DNA of 64,000 nt, from NCBI RefSeq assembly GCF_003955735.1, contig NZ_CP034464.1:3658001-3722000 (forward strand), in the 5' to 3' direction. Under the pieces are notes generated by a model that was not told where the DNA came from, did not search any database, and saw nothing but the letters and a program-made list of their open reading frames with translations. Positions 43,138-51,023 of this stretch are shown here, piece by piece (position 1 is the stretch's first letter; every line of letters starts with the position of its first letter). The stretch comes from Undibacterium parvum (GTDB lineage: Bacteria; Pseudomonadota; Gammaproteobacteria; Burkholderiales; Burkholderiaceae_D). The position numbers were made by a program, and so were the translations under genes.

Positions 43138-45552
43138 ATGAATATTGAATTTCGAGCTATCGCAAAAAAATGGCTACTGGTTTCGACTGGCGTAGTAATC
43201 GCATTTTCTTTGGTCGCCTGTGCCGGGCAAAAAGCCTTTCAGGCCGGTAAAGAATTGGTTGAAAAAGACCAAATTGAAGATGGCTTGTCAAAATTCAGAG
43301 AGGCCAGCAAGCTCGATCCGCAAAGTATAGAGTTTAAGACCGCGTATTATCAGACTAGAGATAGAGCAATTTCAAATTTCCTAGAGCAAGGCGATCGCTA
43401 TGCGGCGGCAGCAAATCAAGTCGAAGCAGAAGCGCAATATCGACGTGTATTAAATATGGACGCCGTGAATGACAGGGCGCGCGATGGTTTGCGTAAGTTA
43501 GATATGGAGATGCGTCATAGTCAATTGATGACTGAGGCTGAAAATGCGCTCGATAGTAACAATGTGGAATTGGCAAAACGGAAAATTGCCATCGTTCTTA
43601 CCGAAAATCCAAATAATCAAGCGGCAAATTTTTTGCAACGGACTATGGCCGAGCAAAACGCTCGACCATCGGCAGAATCACAATTGGCAAACAGCTTTAA
43701 AAAAGCGATTACTTTAGAGTTTAAGGATGTCAGCATCAAACAGGTCTTTGAAGTTATTTCTCGTAGTTCCGGACTGAATTTTGTATTTGATAAAGATGTC
43801 AAAACCGATCAGAAAACCTCGGTTTTTTTGAAAAACAGCACGATAGAATCCGCTGTTTTTTATACCTTATTAAGCAATCAATTGGATCAGCAAGTCCTGG
43901 ATGGAAATACTATTTTGATTTATCCAAATACGGTAGCCAAGCAAAAAGACTATCAGGAAATGTTGATCAGGACCTTCTTTCTGACCAATGCGGAAGCCAA
44001 GGCGGTCGCCAGTACGCTTAAAACCATACTTAAATCGCGCGATGTGGTGATCGACGAAAAGTTGAACATGCTGATAGTACGTGATACCCCAGATGCGATT
44101 AAATTGGCCGAAAAACTGGTTGCCTTGCATGATGTGGCCGAGCCGGAAGTGATGTTGGAAGTGGAAATTCTCGAAGTAAAGCGCACGCGCTTGCTGGAGC
44201 TAGGAATTAAATGGCCAGATAGCATGAGTCTGACACCTTTGACCACCATGGCCTCAGGTGGTGTGACTTTAAATGATTTGCGTAATTTAAACTCTAAAAC
44301 AATAGGCGTAAGCCCGACGCCGACTGTGACACTCAATGCGCGTAAAAATGATTCAGATGCGAATCTCTTAGCTAATCCAAGAATTCGCGCTAGAAATCAT
44401 GAAAAGGCGAAAATATTGATAGGTGATAGGGTGCCAAATATAACAACAACCGCAACTGCAACTGGCTTCGTCGCGGAATCGATTAATTATGTCGATGTAG
44501 GTTTGAAGCTCGATGTGGAGCCGACCATTTACCTGGACAACGATGTTGCGATCAAAGTGGCTTTGGAGGTCAGCAATATTGTTGCGGAAATCACCACGAA
44601 ATCTGGAGGCAAAGCATTTCAAATCGGCACGCGCACCGCCAGTACTGTATTGCGCTTAAAAGACGGTGAGACGCAAGTATTGGCTGGCTTGATCAATGAT
44701 GAGGATCGTAGTAAAGCCAGCAAGGTGCCAGCGATGGGTGACATACCTTTATTGGGCCGTTTGTTTGGGTCGACAGAAAACAATAATGAGAAAACAGAAA
44801 TCGTTCTATCGATTACCCCGCGTCTAATTCGAAATATTCAACGTCCGGATGCTTCCATGGCGCAGTTTAGGGGAGGGACGGAAACCAGTCTGCGTTTGCG
44901 GCCGGAGTCGACAGCGCGCTCTACGGTGCTTGAGACTAAGCCTGCGGTCAACCCGAGTAAAGCCGCTAGCCCGAAAGTGAGCAGCCAGAAAGAAGTAGGT
45001 GTTGTTCCTGCCCCCGCAGCGCTACCCTCTGCCAAGCTTAAAGATGGGATAGAGACTGACGCTGCAACTCCGCTAGCACCTCTTCCCACTGCAGTGAATG
45101 CTGACGAGGATGTAAAGGAAGCCCCGGTTAGTGCCGCCAGTTTGAGCTGGAAGGGCGCTAATCAGTCTAAAGTGGGAAGTAATTTTTCACTGCAACTGAG
45201 TATGAAGTCGGAAGAAGCGCTGAGTAGCTTACCGCTTACTATTGGTTTCGATAGCCAGATTTTTCAAGTTGTCCGAGTGGTCGAAGGTGATTTTATGAGG
45301 CGATTTGGCGCACCGAGTGATTTCTCCAATCAGGTTGATCCTAAGGGCGAAATTTTGCTGACTGCGAATAGCTTGGCGACTGGAACTAGTTCAAATAGCA
45401 CGAGTGGAACCGTCGCCACCATCACTTTTCGTTCTTTAGTCGCAAGTGATGCCTCGCCATTGCAAGTACTGGCTAGTGCGCCAATCGGCAGTTCCGGACG
45501 CGCCATCAATGTGAGTTTGCCTGCACCTCAAACTATGCGTGTATTACCTTAA
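43138..45552 (+). CDS. gspD: GspD-like secretin with TPR-like N-terminus and C-terminal cohesin-like domain
   Basis: 804 residues. Lipobox LVAC puts the acylated Cys at 28. TPR-like repeats span about 35-165. N0/STN-type domain KAITLEFKDVSIKQVFEVISRSSG starts near 188, an N1-type repeat near 275-330, and the secretin barrel near 400-560 (VGLKLDVEPTIYLDN, VPAMGDIPLLGRLFG). After a Pro/Ala-rich linker the last 135 residues (SLSWKGANQSKVGSNFSLQL onward) look like a cohesin domain. It forms the outer-membrane channel. The cohesin part is unusual for a T2SS secretin and could bind exported or surface proteins; no dockerin was seen here. Confidence 0.87.
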   Translation: MNIEFRAIAKKWLLVSTGVVIAFSLVACAGQKAFQAGKELVEKDQIEDGLSKFREASKLDPQSIEFKTAYYQTRDRAISNFLEQGDRYAAAANQVEAEAQYRRVLNMDAVNDRARDGLRKLDMEMRHSQLMTEAENALDSNNVELAKRKIAIVLTENPNNQAANFLQRTMAEQNARPSAESQLANSFKKAITLEFKDVSIKQVFEVISRSSGLNFVFDKDVKTDQKTSVFLKNSTIESAVFYTLLSNQLDQQVLDGNTILIYPNTVAKQKDYQEMLIRTFFLTNAEAKAVASTLKTILKSRDVVIDEKLNMLIVRDTPDAIKLAEKLVALHDVAEPEVMLEVEILEVKRTRLLELGIKWPDSMSLTPLTTMASGGVTLNDLRNLNSKTIGVSPTPTVTLNARKNDSDANLLANPRIRARNHEKAKILIGDRVPNITTTATATGFVAESINYVDVGLKLDVEPTIYLDNDVAIKVALEVSNIVAEITTKSGGKAFQIGTRTASTVLRLKDGETQVLAGLINDEDRSKASKVPAMGDIPLLGRLFGSTENNNEKTEIVLSITPRLIRNIQRPDASMAQFRGGTETSLRLRPESTARSTVLETKPAVNPSKAASPKVSSQKEVGVVPAPAALPSAKLKDGIETDAATPLAPLPTAVNADEDVKEAPVSAASLSWKGANQSKVGSNFSLQLSMKSEEALSSLPLTIGFDSQIFQVVRVVEGDFMRRFGAPSDFSNQVDPKGEILLTANSLATGTSSNSTSGTVATITFRSLVASDASPLQVLASAPIGSSGRAINVSLPAPQTMRVLP

Positions 45553-45554
45553 TT

Positions 45555-46079
45555 GTGACCACGATGTTTTTGATTTCAGCCCGCGGTGTAGCAAGCGTCC
45601 GACGATGCTCAAGATCGCCGGGATTTACTTTAATCGAGTTGCTAGTAAGCTTGGCGATTTTGGGGGCGCTAGCCAATTTGACTTTGCCAGTGGCGCAAGT
45701 TGCCTTGCAGCGCACGCAGGAGCAAGAGTTACGTCGCTCTTTACGAGAAATTCGTGTGGCTATTGACGCCTACAAACGGGCTGGCGACGAAGGACGCATA
45801 CAGAAAGTTGTGGGAGCCAGCGGTTATCCAGCTAGTCTTCGAATTTTGGTCGATGGCGTGGTCGATCAAAGCGATCCAAAACATAGCAAAATCTATTTTT
45901 TACGGCGTATGCCACGCGACCCTTTAAATACGGATATGAACTTATCTGAGGATCAAACTTGGGGCAAGCGCAGTTATGCCAGTGAAGCGACTGACCCTCA
46001 GGAGGGGGAGGATATCTTCGACGTGTATTCCAATTCACTCAAGATTGGTTTGAACAGTGTTCCGTATAAAAAATGGTGA
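45555..46079 (+). CDS. pseudopilin, GspG/H-like
   Basis: 174 residues from the GTG at 45555, or 171 from the ATG at 45564. The leader (about 23 residues) ends SPG before FTLIELLVSLAILGALANLT, with Glu at +5. The mature part has RTQEQELRRSLREIRVAIDAYKRA and a loop IYFLRRMPRDPLNTD that resembles minor pseudopilins of MSHA/T2SS type. It is three bases after the gspD stop. It ends within the next gene's start (7-base overlap ATGGTGA). Confidence 0.85.
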   Translation: MTTMFLISARGVASVRRCSRSPGFTLIELLVSLAILGALANLTLPVAQVALQRTQEQELRRSLREIRVAIDAYKRAGDEGRIQKVVGASGYPASLRILVDGVVDQSDPKHSKIYFLRRMPRDPLNTDMNLSEDQTWGKRSYASEATDPQEGEDIFDVYSNSLKIGLNSVPYKKW

Positions 46080-46540
46080 GACCTATCATGCTTGAAACTT
46101 GTCGAATAAATTCTAGGGATGCTTGTGATTATGTCGCTATCGGTTTGAGCAGCTCTGACTCCGGTAAGCGACACTCTTCGGGGTTCACCTTAATTGAATT
46201 ATTAGTGGTATTAGCGATCGTCGCGCTCTTGGCGAGTTTGGCGATGCCGCGCTATTTTCAAAGTATAGACACTGCAAAGGAGACCGTTTTGGCCGATAAC
46301 TTGCGTATGACGCGTGAGACCATTGATAAGTTCTATGCTGATACAGGACGCTATCCTGAGACTTTGAATGAGTTGGTCGAAAAAAAATATTTACGCTCCC
46401 TACCTTTTGATCCAATTGTGGATAGCGCAATTAATTGGGTGCTAGAAGCCCCGGAAGCTAGTGACAAAGGCTCGATTTATAGCATCAAGAGTAGTGCACC
46501 AGGGGCCGATAGAAATGGCAAACTATTTGCCGATTTTTAA
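46073..46540 (+). CDS. pseudopilin with an unusually long leader
   Basis: 155 residues, or 150 from the ATG at 46088. The cleavage site HSSG before FTLIELLVVLAIVALLASLAM is canonical with Glu at +5, but the leader is 32-37 residues. The mature part (TVLADNLRMTRETIDKFYADTGRYPETLNELV) is typical of GspG/PilE-type pseudopilins. It is in the same operon as its neighbours. Confidence 0.85.
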   Translation: MVRPIMLETCRINSRDACDYVAIGLSSSDSGKRHSSGFTLIELLVVLAIVALLASLAMPRYFQSIDTAKETVLADNLRMTRETIDKFYADTGRYPETLNELVEKKYLRSLPFDPIVDSAINWVLEAPEASDKGSIYSIKSSAPGADRNGKLFADF

Positions 46541-46545
46541 TAGAA

Positions 46546-47274
46546 ATGAAAGCGAATACAAGACAGAACAAGAGGGCCTTAGCATCGCCTATGATGGCCG
46601 CTCATTTGGGCGTTAATTTAGACGCTAAATTAAAAGCTAAATTTAACGCTAATTTAAAAATTAATTTAAAAATTAATAGCCGGGGATTTAGCTATTTAGG
46701 ATTGTTGATACTATTGGTCATTCTATCGATAACAACCGCAGCGTCTCTACAATTAGGCGCTATCATGACGCGCCGCAGCGCAGAACAAGAGTTGTTGGCG
46801 ATAGGCCAAGAGTTTCGCGATGCCCTCAGTAGTTATGCTGCGGCAACTCCGGATGGTCAGCCTAGTGCGCCACAATCCTTGCAAGATTTGCTTAAAGATC
46901 CGCGCTTCCCAAATGTGCGGCGGCATTTGCGCAAATTGTATACCGATCCGATTACTGGCAAGGATGAATGGGGCACTGTTACCGTGGCATCGCCCCTCGC
47001 ATCCGAGAGCCGAGTGCTAGGCGCGGGTATTGTTGGCATATATAGTTTATCGACACTGACTCCCGTTAAGTTAGGAAACTTTGATGCGCCATTTCAAAGC
47101 TTTGAAGGAAAAACTTCTTACACGGAGTGGCAATTTATGCCGGCAGCATCTCAAATTGCCGGACAGGTCGCCATCCCAACAACGCCCGCGCCAACAAAGC
47201 CAGTAAAACCGAATAATCAAGCCGCCACGCCTACCCCAACGCTGCGCCCAATAGTGCCAGCAAAACGCAATTGA
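46546..47274 (+). CDS. atypical pseudopilin lacking Glu+5
   Basis: 242 residues. The N-terminal hydrophobic helix (FSYLGLLILLVILSITTAASL) follows SRG, a plausible peptidase site, but the +5 position is Gly, not Glu; among T2SS pseudopilins this is a GspK-like (tip) feature. The leader is 47 residues from the first ATG and is largely encoded by an AT-rich 12-bp repeat (46611-46679), giving the LDAKLKAKFNANLKIN stretch. M16 (46591) is an alternative start. The C-terminal third is Pro/Thr/Ala-rich (TTPAPTKPVKPNNQ). It is the last gene of the secretion operon. Confidence 0.75.
   Translation: MKANTRQNKRALASPMMAAHLGVNLDAKLKAKFNANLKINLKINSRGFSYLGLLILLVILSITTAASLQLGAIMTRRSAEQELLAIGQEFRDALSSYAAATPDGQPSAPQSLQDLLKDPRFPNVRRHLRKLYTDPITGKDEWGTVTVASPLASESRVLGAGIVGIYSLSTLTPVKLGNFDAPFQSFEGKTSYTEWQFMPAASQIAGQVAIPTTPAPTKPVKPNNQAATPTPTLRPIVPAKRN
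46611..46679 (+). repeat. degenerate 12-bp tandem repeat inside the atypical pseudopilin leader
   Basis: About five units of GCTAAATTTAAA-like sequence in phase with the reading frame, for example GACGCTAAATTA, AAAGCTAAATTT, AACGCTAATTTA, AAAATTAATTTA. They encode a Lys/Asn/Ala/Leu-rich leader segment. Base composition is far more AT-rich than the flanking coding DNA. Confidence 0.75.
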
Positions 47275-47450
47275 GCTGGTGGAGCGTGTTTTGTTTGATT
47301 TTTTTCTTGAGCACCGTGACATCTTTAGCTTTATATGAAAACTCGCTCTTATAGTAGACACACAAACTAGCGTATTTCTACTAAAATACCTGCGCCGCAT
47401 AAGGGCGTGCAAGTCTTGTCCAATTGATCGCTGATCCCTCACTTTATTGA

Positions 47451-48194
47451 ATGAAATCCATGTCGACATTAATGTTTTATAAAAAACCAGTGACGATAGA
47501 CCGCGTTACCCATCGCGATCTGCGTTTTAAACCTTTGGCTAAAGGTTATTCGTATGCAGCTAAAACCAATTCTATTCCCGTGGTTGCAGCCGAGTTTGTC
47601 GATGTTTGTCGTGAATACCCTATCGTATTTGTTACCGATCAACACGGTGGCGGTGTGCCTTTAGTTCTCACAGGTTTGCGCGATAGTGAAAATCTGTTTG
47701 TGAATGCCGAAGGTCATTGGGACAATACTTATGTTCCTGCATTTGTGCGCCGTTATCCTTTCGTTCTGCAAGGCGACGAGGATTCGGAACGCTTCGGTGT
47801 CATGATCGATGAAGAGGCAGATGGCTACGCTGCTCAAGATGGCGAGCGTTTGTTTGCGGAAGATGGCACCGAGTCAGAGATGCTCAATGGGATACTTGAA
47901 CTCTTAAATAATTTCCGTACCCATACCGCGCAGACCACCAATATGGTGAAACATTTCGTAGAATTGGATCTGTTAATTCCTAGAATGGTTAGCGTCAATA
48001 CACAAAAAGGTGAGACCTTCACTTTGGACGGCTTTAGCGTGATTAACGAAGAGCGTATGAATGCTCTGACCGATGCTGAACTCTTGGCATTGGCACGCAA
48101 TGGCCATTTAGCCTGTATTTATGCGCACTTAATTTCACTGCCAAATATCCAAAAAATTGCGGCACGCTTAGAGTTGGTGTTGCCAGCGGCTTAG
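47451..48194 (+). CDS. SapC-family protein
   Basis: 247 residues, or 244 from the ATG at 47460. The whole SapC family domain is present: FYKKPVTIDRVTHRDLRFKP, AAEFVDVCREYPIVF, NLFVNAEGHWDNTYVPAFVRRYPFVL and MIDEEADG. SapC homologues are named after a Campylobacter S-layer secretion locus, but their biochemical role is not established. No signal peptide, so cytoplasmic. A hairpin at 48223-48246 follows. Confidence 0.85.
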   Translation: MKSMSTLMFYKKPVTIDRVTHRDLRFKPLAKGYSYAAKTNSIPVVAAEFVDVCREYPIVFVTDQHGGGVPLVLTGLRDSENLFVNAEGHWDNTYVPAFVRRYPFVLQGDEDSERFGVMIDEEADGYAAQDGERLFAEDGTESEMLNGILELLNNFRTHTAQTTNMVKHFVELDLLIPRMVSVNTQKGETFTLDGFSVINEERMNALTDAELLALARNGHLACIYAHLISLPNIQKIAARLELVLPAA

Positions 48195-48222
48195 TGTCGT
48201 CCCTTTTTTCAAAGTAGTTTTA

Positions 48223-48246
48223 GGATGGCGCTTACTTGCGCCATCC
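48223..48246. terminator. hairpin after the SapC gene
   Basis: The perfect 9-bp arms GGATGGCGC and GCGCCATCC surround a six-base loop, starting 28 bp after the stop. The T content after the stem is modest, so termination is likely but not certain. Confidence 0.6.
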
Positions 48247-48290
48247 GCTTCATGTTCTCTCGTACTGTCCCATCTAAAAATAGCCTGCCG

Positions 48291-48360
48291 CAAGACGCAA
48301 TGGGCATGCGCCTCTCCCGACTACATGCCTGCAAACCCGCATGGGATATGCGTGCCGGGC
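48291..48360. repeat. dispersed palindromic repeat, copy E
   Basis: Left arm AGACGCAATGGGCATGCGCC; right arm CCCGCATGGGATATGCGTGCC. The core GCATGCG / CGCATGGG is inverted, but five central bases of the left arm differ (ATGGG instead of TATCC), so it looks partly decayed. It lies between the SapC gene and the short PEP-CTERM gene. Confidence 0.65.
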
Positions 48361-48467
48361 CTGCCTTTGTTCAAATACGTACAAAATTCTTCGCCTCTAT
48401 CGAGCCATTTGCTTGTTGGCGCTGACTAAAAAGCTAATTTTTTTGAACGCCTTTGATGGCCGCTAAC

Positions 48468-48500
48468 GGTCATTCTCTTGTCATATTCACACACTACACT
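48468..48500 (+). promoter_or_regulatory. Pho-box-like GTCAT direct repeat upstream of the short PEP-CTERM gene
   Basis: GTCAT at 48469-48473 and 48480-48484 (11-bp period) is followed by TACACT at 48495-48500, a possible -10. The arrangement is the same as upstream of the PhoB-like gene and gspG, although the bases between the repeats differ (TCTCTT). Confidence 0.5.
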
Positions 48501-48592
48501 TGCGCCTATTGGAGAGGAATCAGCTTCATTCGACAGCGTGCAATTGGCGCTGATGCTTACGATTTTGCGGTATCTTTATGCTGGGTGCTAAG

Positions 48593-48925
48593 ATGAAAAA
48601 GTTGCGATTGATAAGTATTGTTCTCAGTCTGTGCGTTTTAAGCCAAGTGCATGCTAGCGCGCCCATTAAGCTTTTCGAGAAAGCTCAAGTCTCCTCTATC
48701 AAACCGGAATGGAATCAAGTTCTGGAGTTCTCTTCCGCTTTAAATAAAATTGTCACAGAAGAGGGGGACTATTTAAAGTTTGGATTTTCACAACGCTCTC
48801 AGCGTGAGGATGATAGGCGCGGTGATGAACCTCAAACATGGGCGATAGGCATACTAGGCGCGGGCTTCGCCGTGTATCAGTTAAGGCGCCGCAAGCGGAT
48901 GGGGCCAACATGGGATTTGCACTAA
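48593..48925 (+). CDS. very short PEP-CTERM-like secreted protein
   Basis: 110 residues from the ATG at 48593; 48578 would add five. An N-terminal signal peptide (LRLISIVLSLCVLSQVHAS) precedes a mature domain of only about 50 residues (FEKAQVSSIKPEWNQVLEFS...). The C-terminal end, DEPQTWAIGILGAGFAVYQLRRRKR, has the form of a PEP-CTERM signal (motif, hydrophobic helix, basic tail), but with DEP in place of PEP. It would be an exosortase substrate of minimal size. It is upstream of epsD. Confidence 0.65.
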   Translation: MKKLRLISIVLSLCVLSQVHASAPIKLFEKAQVSSIKPEWNQVLEFSSALNKIVTEEGDYLKFGFSQRSQREDDRRGDEPQTWAIGILGAGFAVYQLRRRKRMGPTWDLH

Positions 48926-49017
48926 AGCCTTAGGCCAAAGTGTCGCCGTCTTTTCAATCGAAGGAGCATTTCGTTTTCTCTATTGAAGTCTATTTTGTCG
49001 TAATAAGAAAGTTGTTT

Positions 49018-49995
49018 ATGCATGCTGATATCTCCTCGTGGTCCATGAAAAATATTTTGGCTGAGAAGGCCAATAGACTCGCTGCAATGGCATTGTTGGC
49101 ATCGGTGACTTGTTTAACGGCTTGCGGTTCGAAAGAAAAAGTAGCGAGTCAATCTTTAGCCGTCGTGAATGGTCAAGAAATTACCGTTCATCAAATGAAT
49201 GATGAACTGATGCGTAGCAACGTGCAGATTCCTGCCGAGCAGAAAGAACTCGCGAGTAAACAATTGTTAGAGTCGCTGATCGATAGACAATTACTACAAG
49301 GGCAGGCGGTGAAAGATAAAGTCGATCGTGATCCTGCTGTAATGCAAGCAATTGAACGTGCCAAATCTCAAATTGTGGCGCAGGCCTATCTGGAGAAACG
49401 TTTGGCTGCAAACGCAAAGCCGACTAAGGATGAAATTAAAGTGTATTTTAATCAGCATCCAGAAATTTTTTCGCAAAGAAAAATATTTGATATGAGTCAG
49501 CTGATTTTTGCAAAAAAAGATTTTAGTAGCGAACTTAAAGTGCTCATTGGCGAATCAAAATCGCTGGAAGAGGTCGCTAGCTGGCTCACTTTGCATAAAA
49601 TGGAATTTGTACGCAGCAAAATGGTGAAGAGTACTTTGGAGATGCCCTTAGAGTTGGTCAGCAAATTACAAAGTATGAAGAAGGGACAATTGATGGTGGT
49701 TCAAGAAGGCGATCGTAATGTCATCGTTGCGATTAATGAGGTGAAAGAAGTTCCTGTTACTTTAGAAATTGCCGAGCCGCAGATCGGGCAATTCTTATTC
49801 GATCAAAGTAATAAGCTCGCATCACAGGCCGAGTTGGCACGACTTCGTGCCGATGCAAAAATCGAATACTTAACACCATTAAAGGATACGACTGCACCAA
49901 CGCCTGAAACCAAGTCTGCGGCAGCAAGTGTCGCGCCGAGTTCAAGTAAAAAAAATAATGATGATGCGCTTAAACGTGGCATTGCCGGCTTATAA
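49018..49995 (+). CDS. epsD: EpsD-family lipoprotein, SurA-like peptidyl-prolyl isomerase
   Basis: 325 residues from the ATG at 49018; GTG 48940 and ATG 49045 are alternatives. Lipobox LTAC places the Cys at about 36. SurA-type N-terminal chaperone helices (VNGQEITVHQMNDELMR, LLESLIDRQLLQGQAV) are followed by a parvulin-like region (DEIKVYFNQHPEIFSQRKIFDMSQLIF). The EpsD family accompanies EpsE in exosortase-linked EPS loci and probably assists folding of secreted or outer-membrane EPS components. It is directly upstream of epsE. Confidence 0.85.
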   Translation: MHADISSWSMKNILAEKANRLAAMALLASVTCLTACGSKEKVASQSLAVVNGQEITVHQMNDELMRSNVQIPAEQKELASKQLLESLIDRQLLQGQAVKDKVDRDPAVMQAIERAKSQIVAQAYLEKRLAANAKPTKDEIKVYFNQHPEIFSQRKIFDMSQLIFAKKDFSSELKVLIGESKSLEEVASWLTLHKMEFVRSKMVKSTLEMPLELVSKLQSMKKGQLMVVQEGDRNVIVAINEVKEVPVTLEIAEPQIGQFLFDQSNKLASQAELARLRADAKIEYLTPLKDTTAPTPETKSAAASVAPSSSKKNNDDALKRGIAGL

Positions 49996-50071
49996 AAAAA
50001 TATCTCGCAAATGAAAAACGCCTTCGATTTTTCTTGGTTTGTTTTTTTTATTGTACGACTGGGTTGAAACA

Positions 50072-50860
50072 ATGAGTCAAATCATAGGCGCGATACTCTG
50101 CATCTTTAGTGTGCTTTTTGTCGAAGCGGGCGCGGCTGAAAATCTACAATTGGGCGCTGGAGATATAGTCAAAATTGCGGTTTATGGCAATCCAGATCTT
50201 GGCTTAGAAACGCGAGTGAGTGAAGCTGGCAAAATTAGTTTCCCATTGATCGGTGAAGTCAGCGTGGCGGGTATGTCGACTTACAATGCAGAGCAAAAAA
50301 TTTCAAATTTGCTTGAAAGCGGTGGGTTTCTTCGTAAGGCGCAAGTTAATTTAATAGTTTCATTAATGCAGAGCCAGCAGGTCTCCGTATTGGGGCAGGT
50401 AAATCGACCAGGGCGCTACCCTATAGAAGGGAAGCGAACGCTTATTGATCTCTTGGCCGCTGCTGGCGGTGTTAATGTCGATGGCGCTGATAGTGTAAAT
50501 TTAATTCGACGTCGCAACGGTGTCAGTAGCAAACAATCGATAGATGTGAATGCAATGATGCTCAACGGTGATATGCGAGACAATGTTGATCTACTCAATA
50601 ATGATGTTTTATATGTAGAGCGTGCGTCGCGGTTTTATATTTATGGAGAGGTTCAGCGCCCAGGAACTTTTCGACTGGAACGCAATATGACGGTGCTCCA
50701 GGCGCTGGCAGTTGGTGGCGGTGTGGGGGCGCGAGGTACTGAGCGGAATATCAAAATTAAACGTAGGGATGTACTTGGCACGCTTCAAGTATTGATTGCC
50801 AAACACGATGATGTGCTGCAGATTGATGATGTGCTGTATGTACAAGAGGGTTTGTTTTGA
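50072..50860 (+). CDS. epsE: EpsE-type polysaccharide export protein (Wza/OPX family)
   Basis: 262 residues from the ATG at 50072; a TTG at 50039 is less likely. A signal peptide (IIGAILCIFSVLFVEAGAA) without lipobox Cys leads to the polysaccharide-export domain (LQLGAGDIVKIAVYGNPDLGLETRVSEAGKISFPLIGEV) and two SLBB domains (QVSVLGQVNRPGRYPIEG; RFYIYGEVQRPGTFRLERN). It carries EPS across or to the outer membrane. The usual downstream epsF/G (Wzc-like) genes are absent; a TIGR03790 gene comes next. Confidence 0.9.
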   Translation: MSQIIGAILCIFSVLFVEAGAAENLQLGAGDIVKIAVYGNPDLGLETRVSEAGKISFPLIGEVSVAGMSTYNAEQKISNLLESGGFLRKAQVNLIVSLMQSQQVSVLGQVNRPGRYPIEGKRTLIDLLAAAGGVNVDGADSVNLIRRRNGVSSKQSIDVNAMMLNGDMRDNVDLLNNDVLYVERASRFYIYGEVQRPGTFRLERNMTVLQALAVGGGVGARGTERNIKIKRRDVLGTLQVLIAKHDDVLQIDDVLYVQEGLF

Positions 50861-51023
50861 GCTGCCCAAGGTTTATTTTTTTTGCCTAGCTTGTAAAATA
50901 CGAATATTTCATATTTCACCCTTCAGGCGCCATAGTTTGCACCAGCGGAACTTCATTCTCTGCGTCTCTGTACCTGTTCTGAGGTAGTCTTAGGTTTCAT
51001 GCTGGTCTGTCCTTTCTTCAAAA

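Noticed and set aside
48225..48425. Open frame at 48225-48425
   Set aside because: It begins in a hairpin and crosses repeat copy E; no conserved features.
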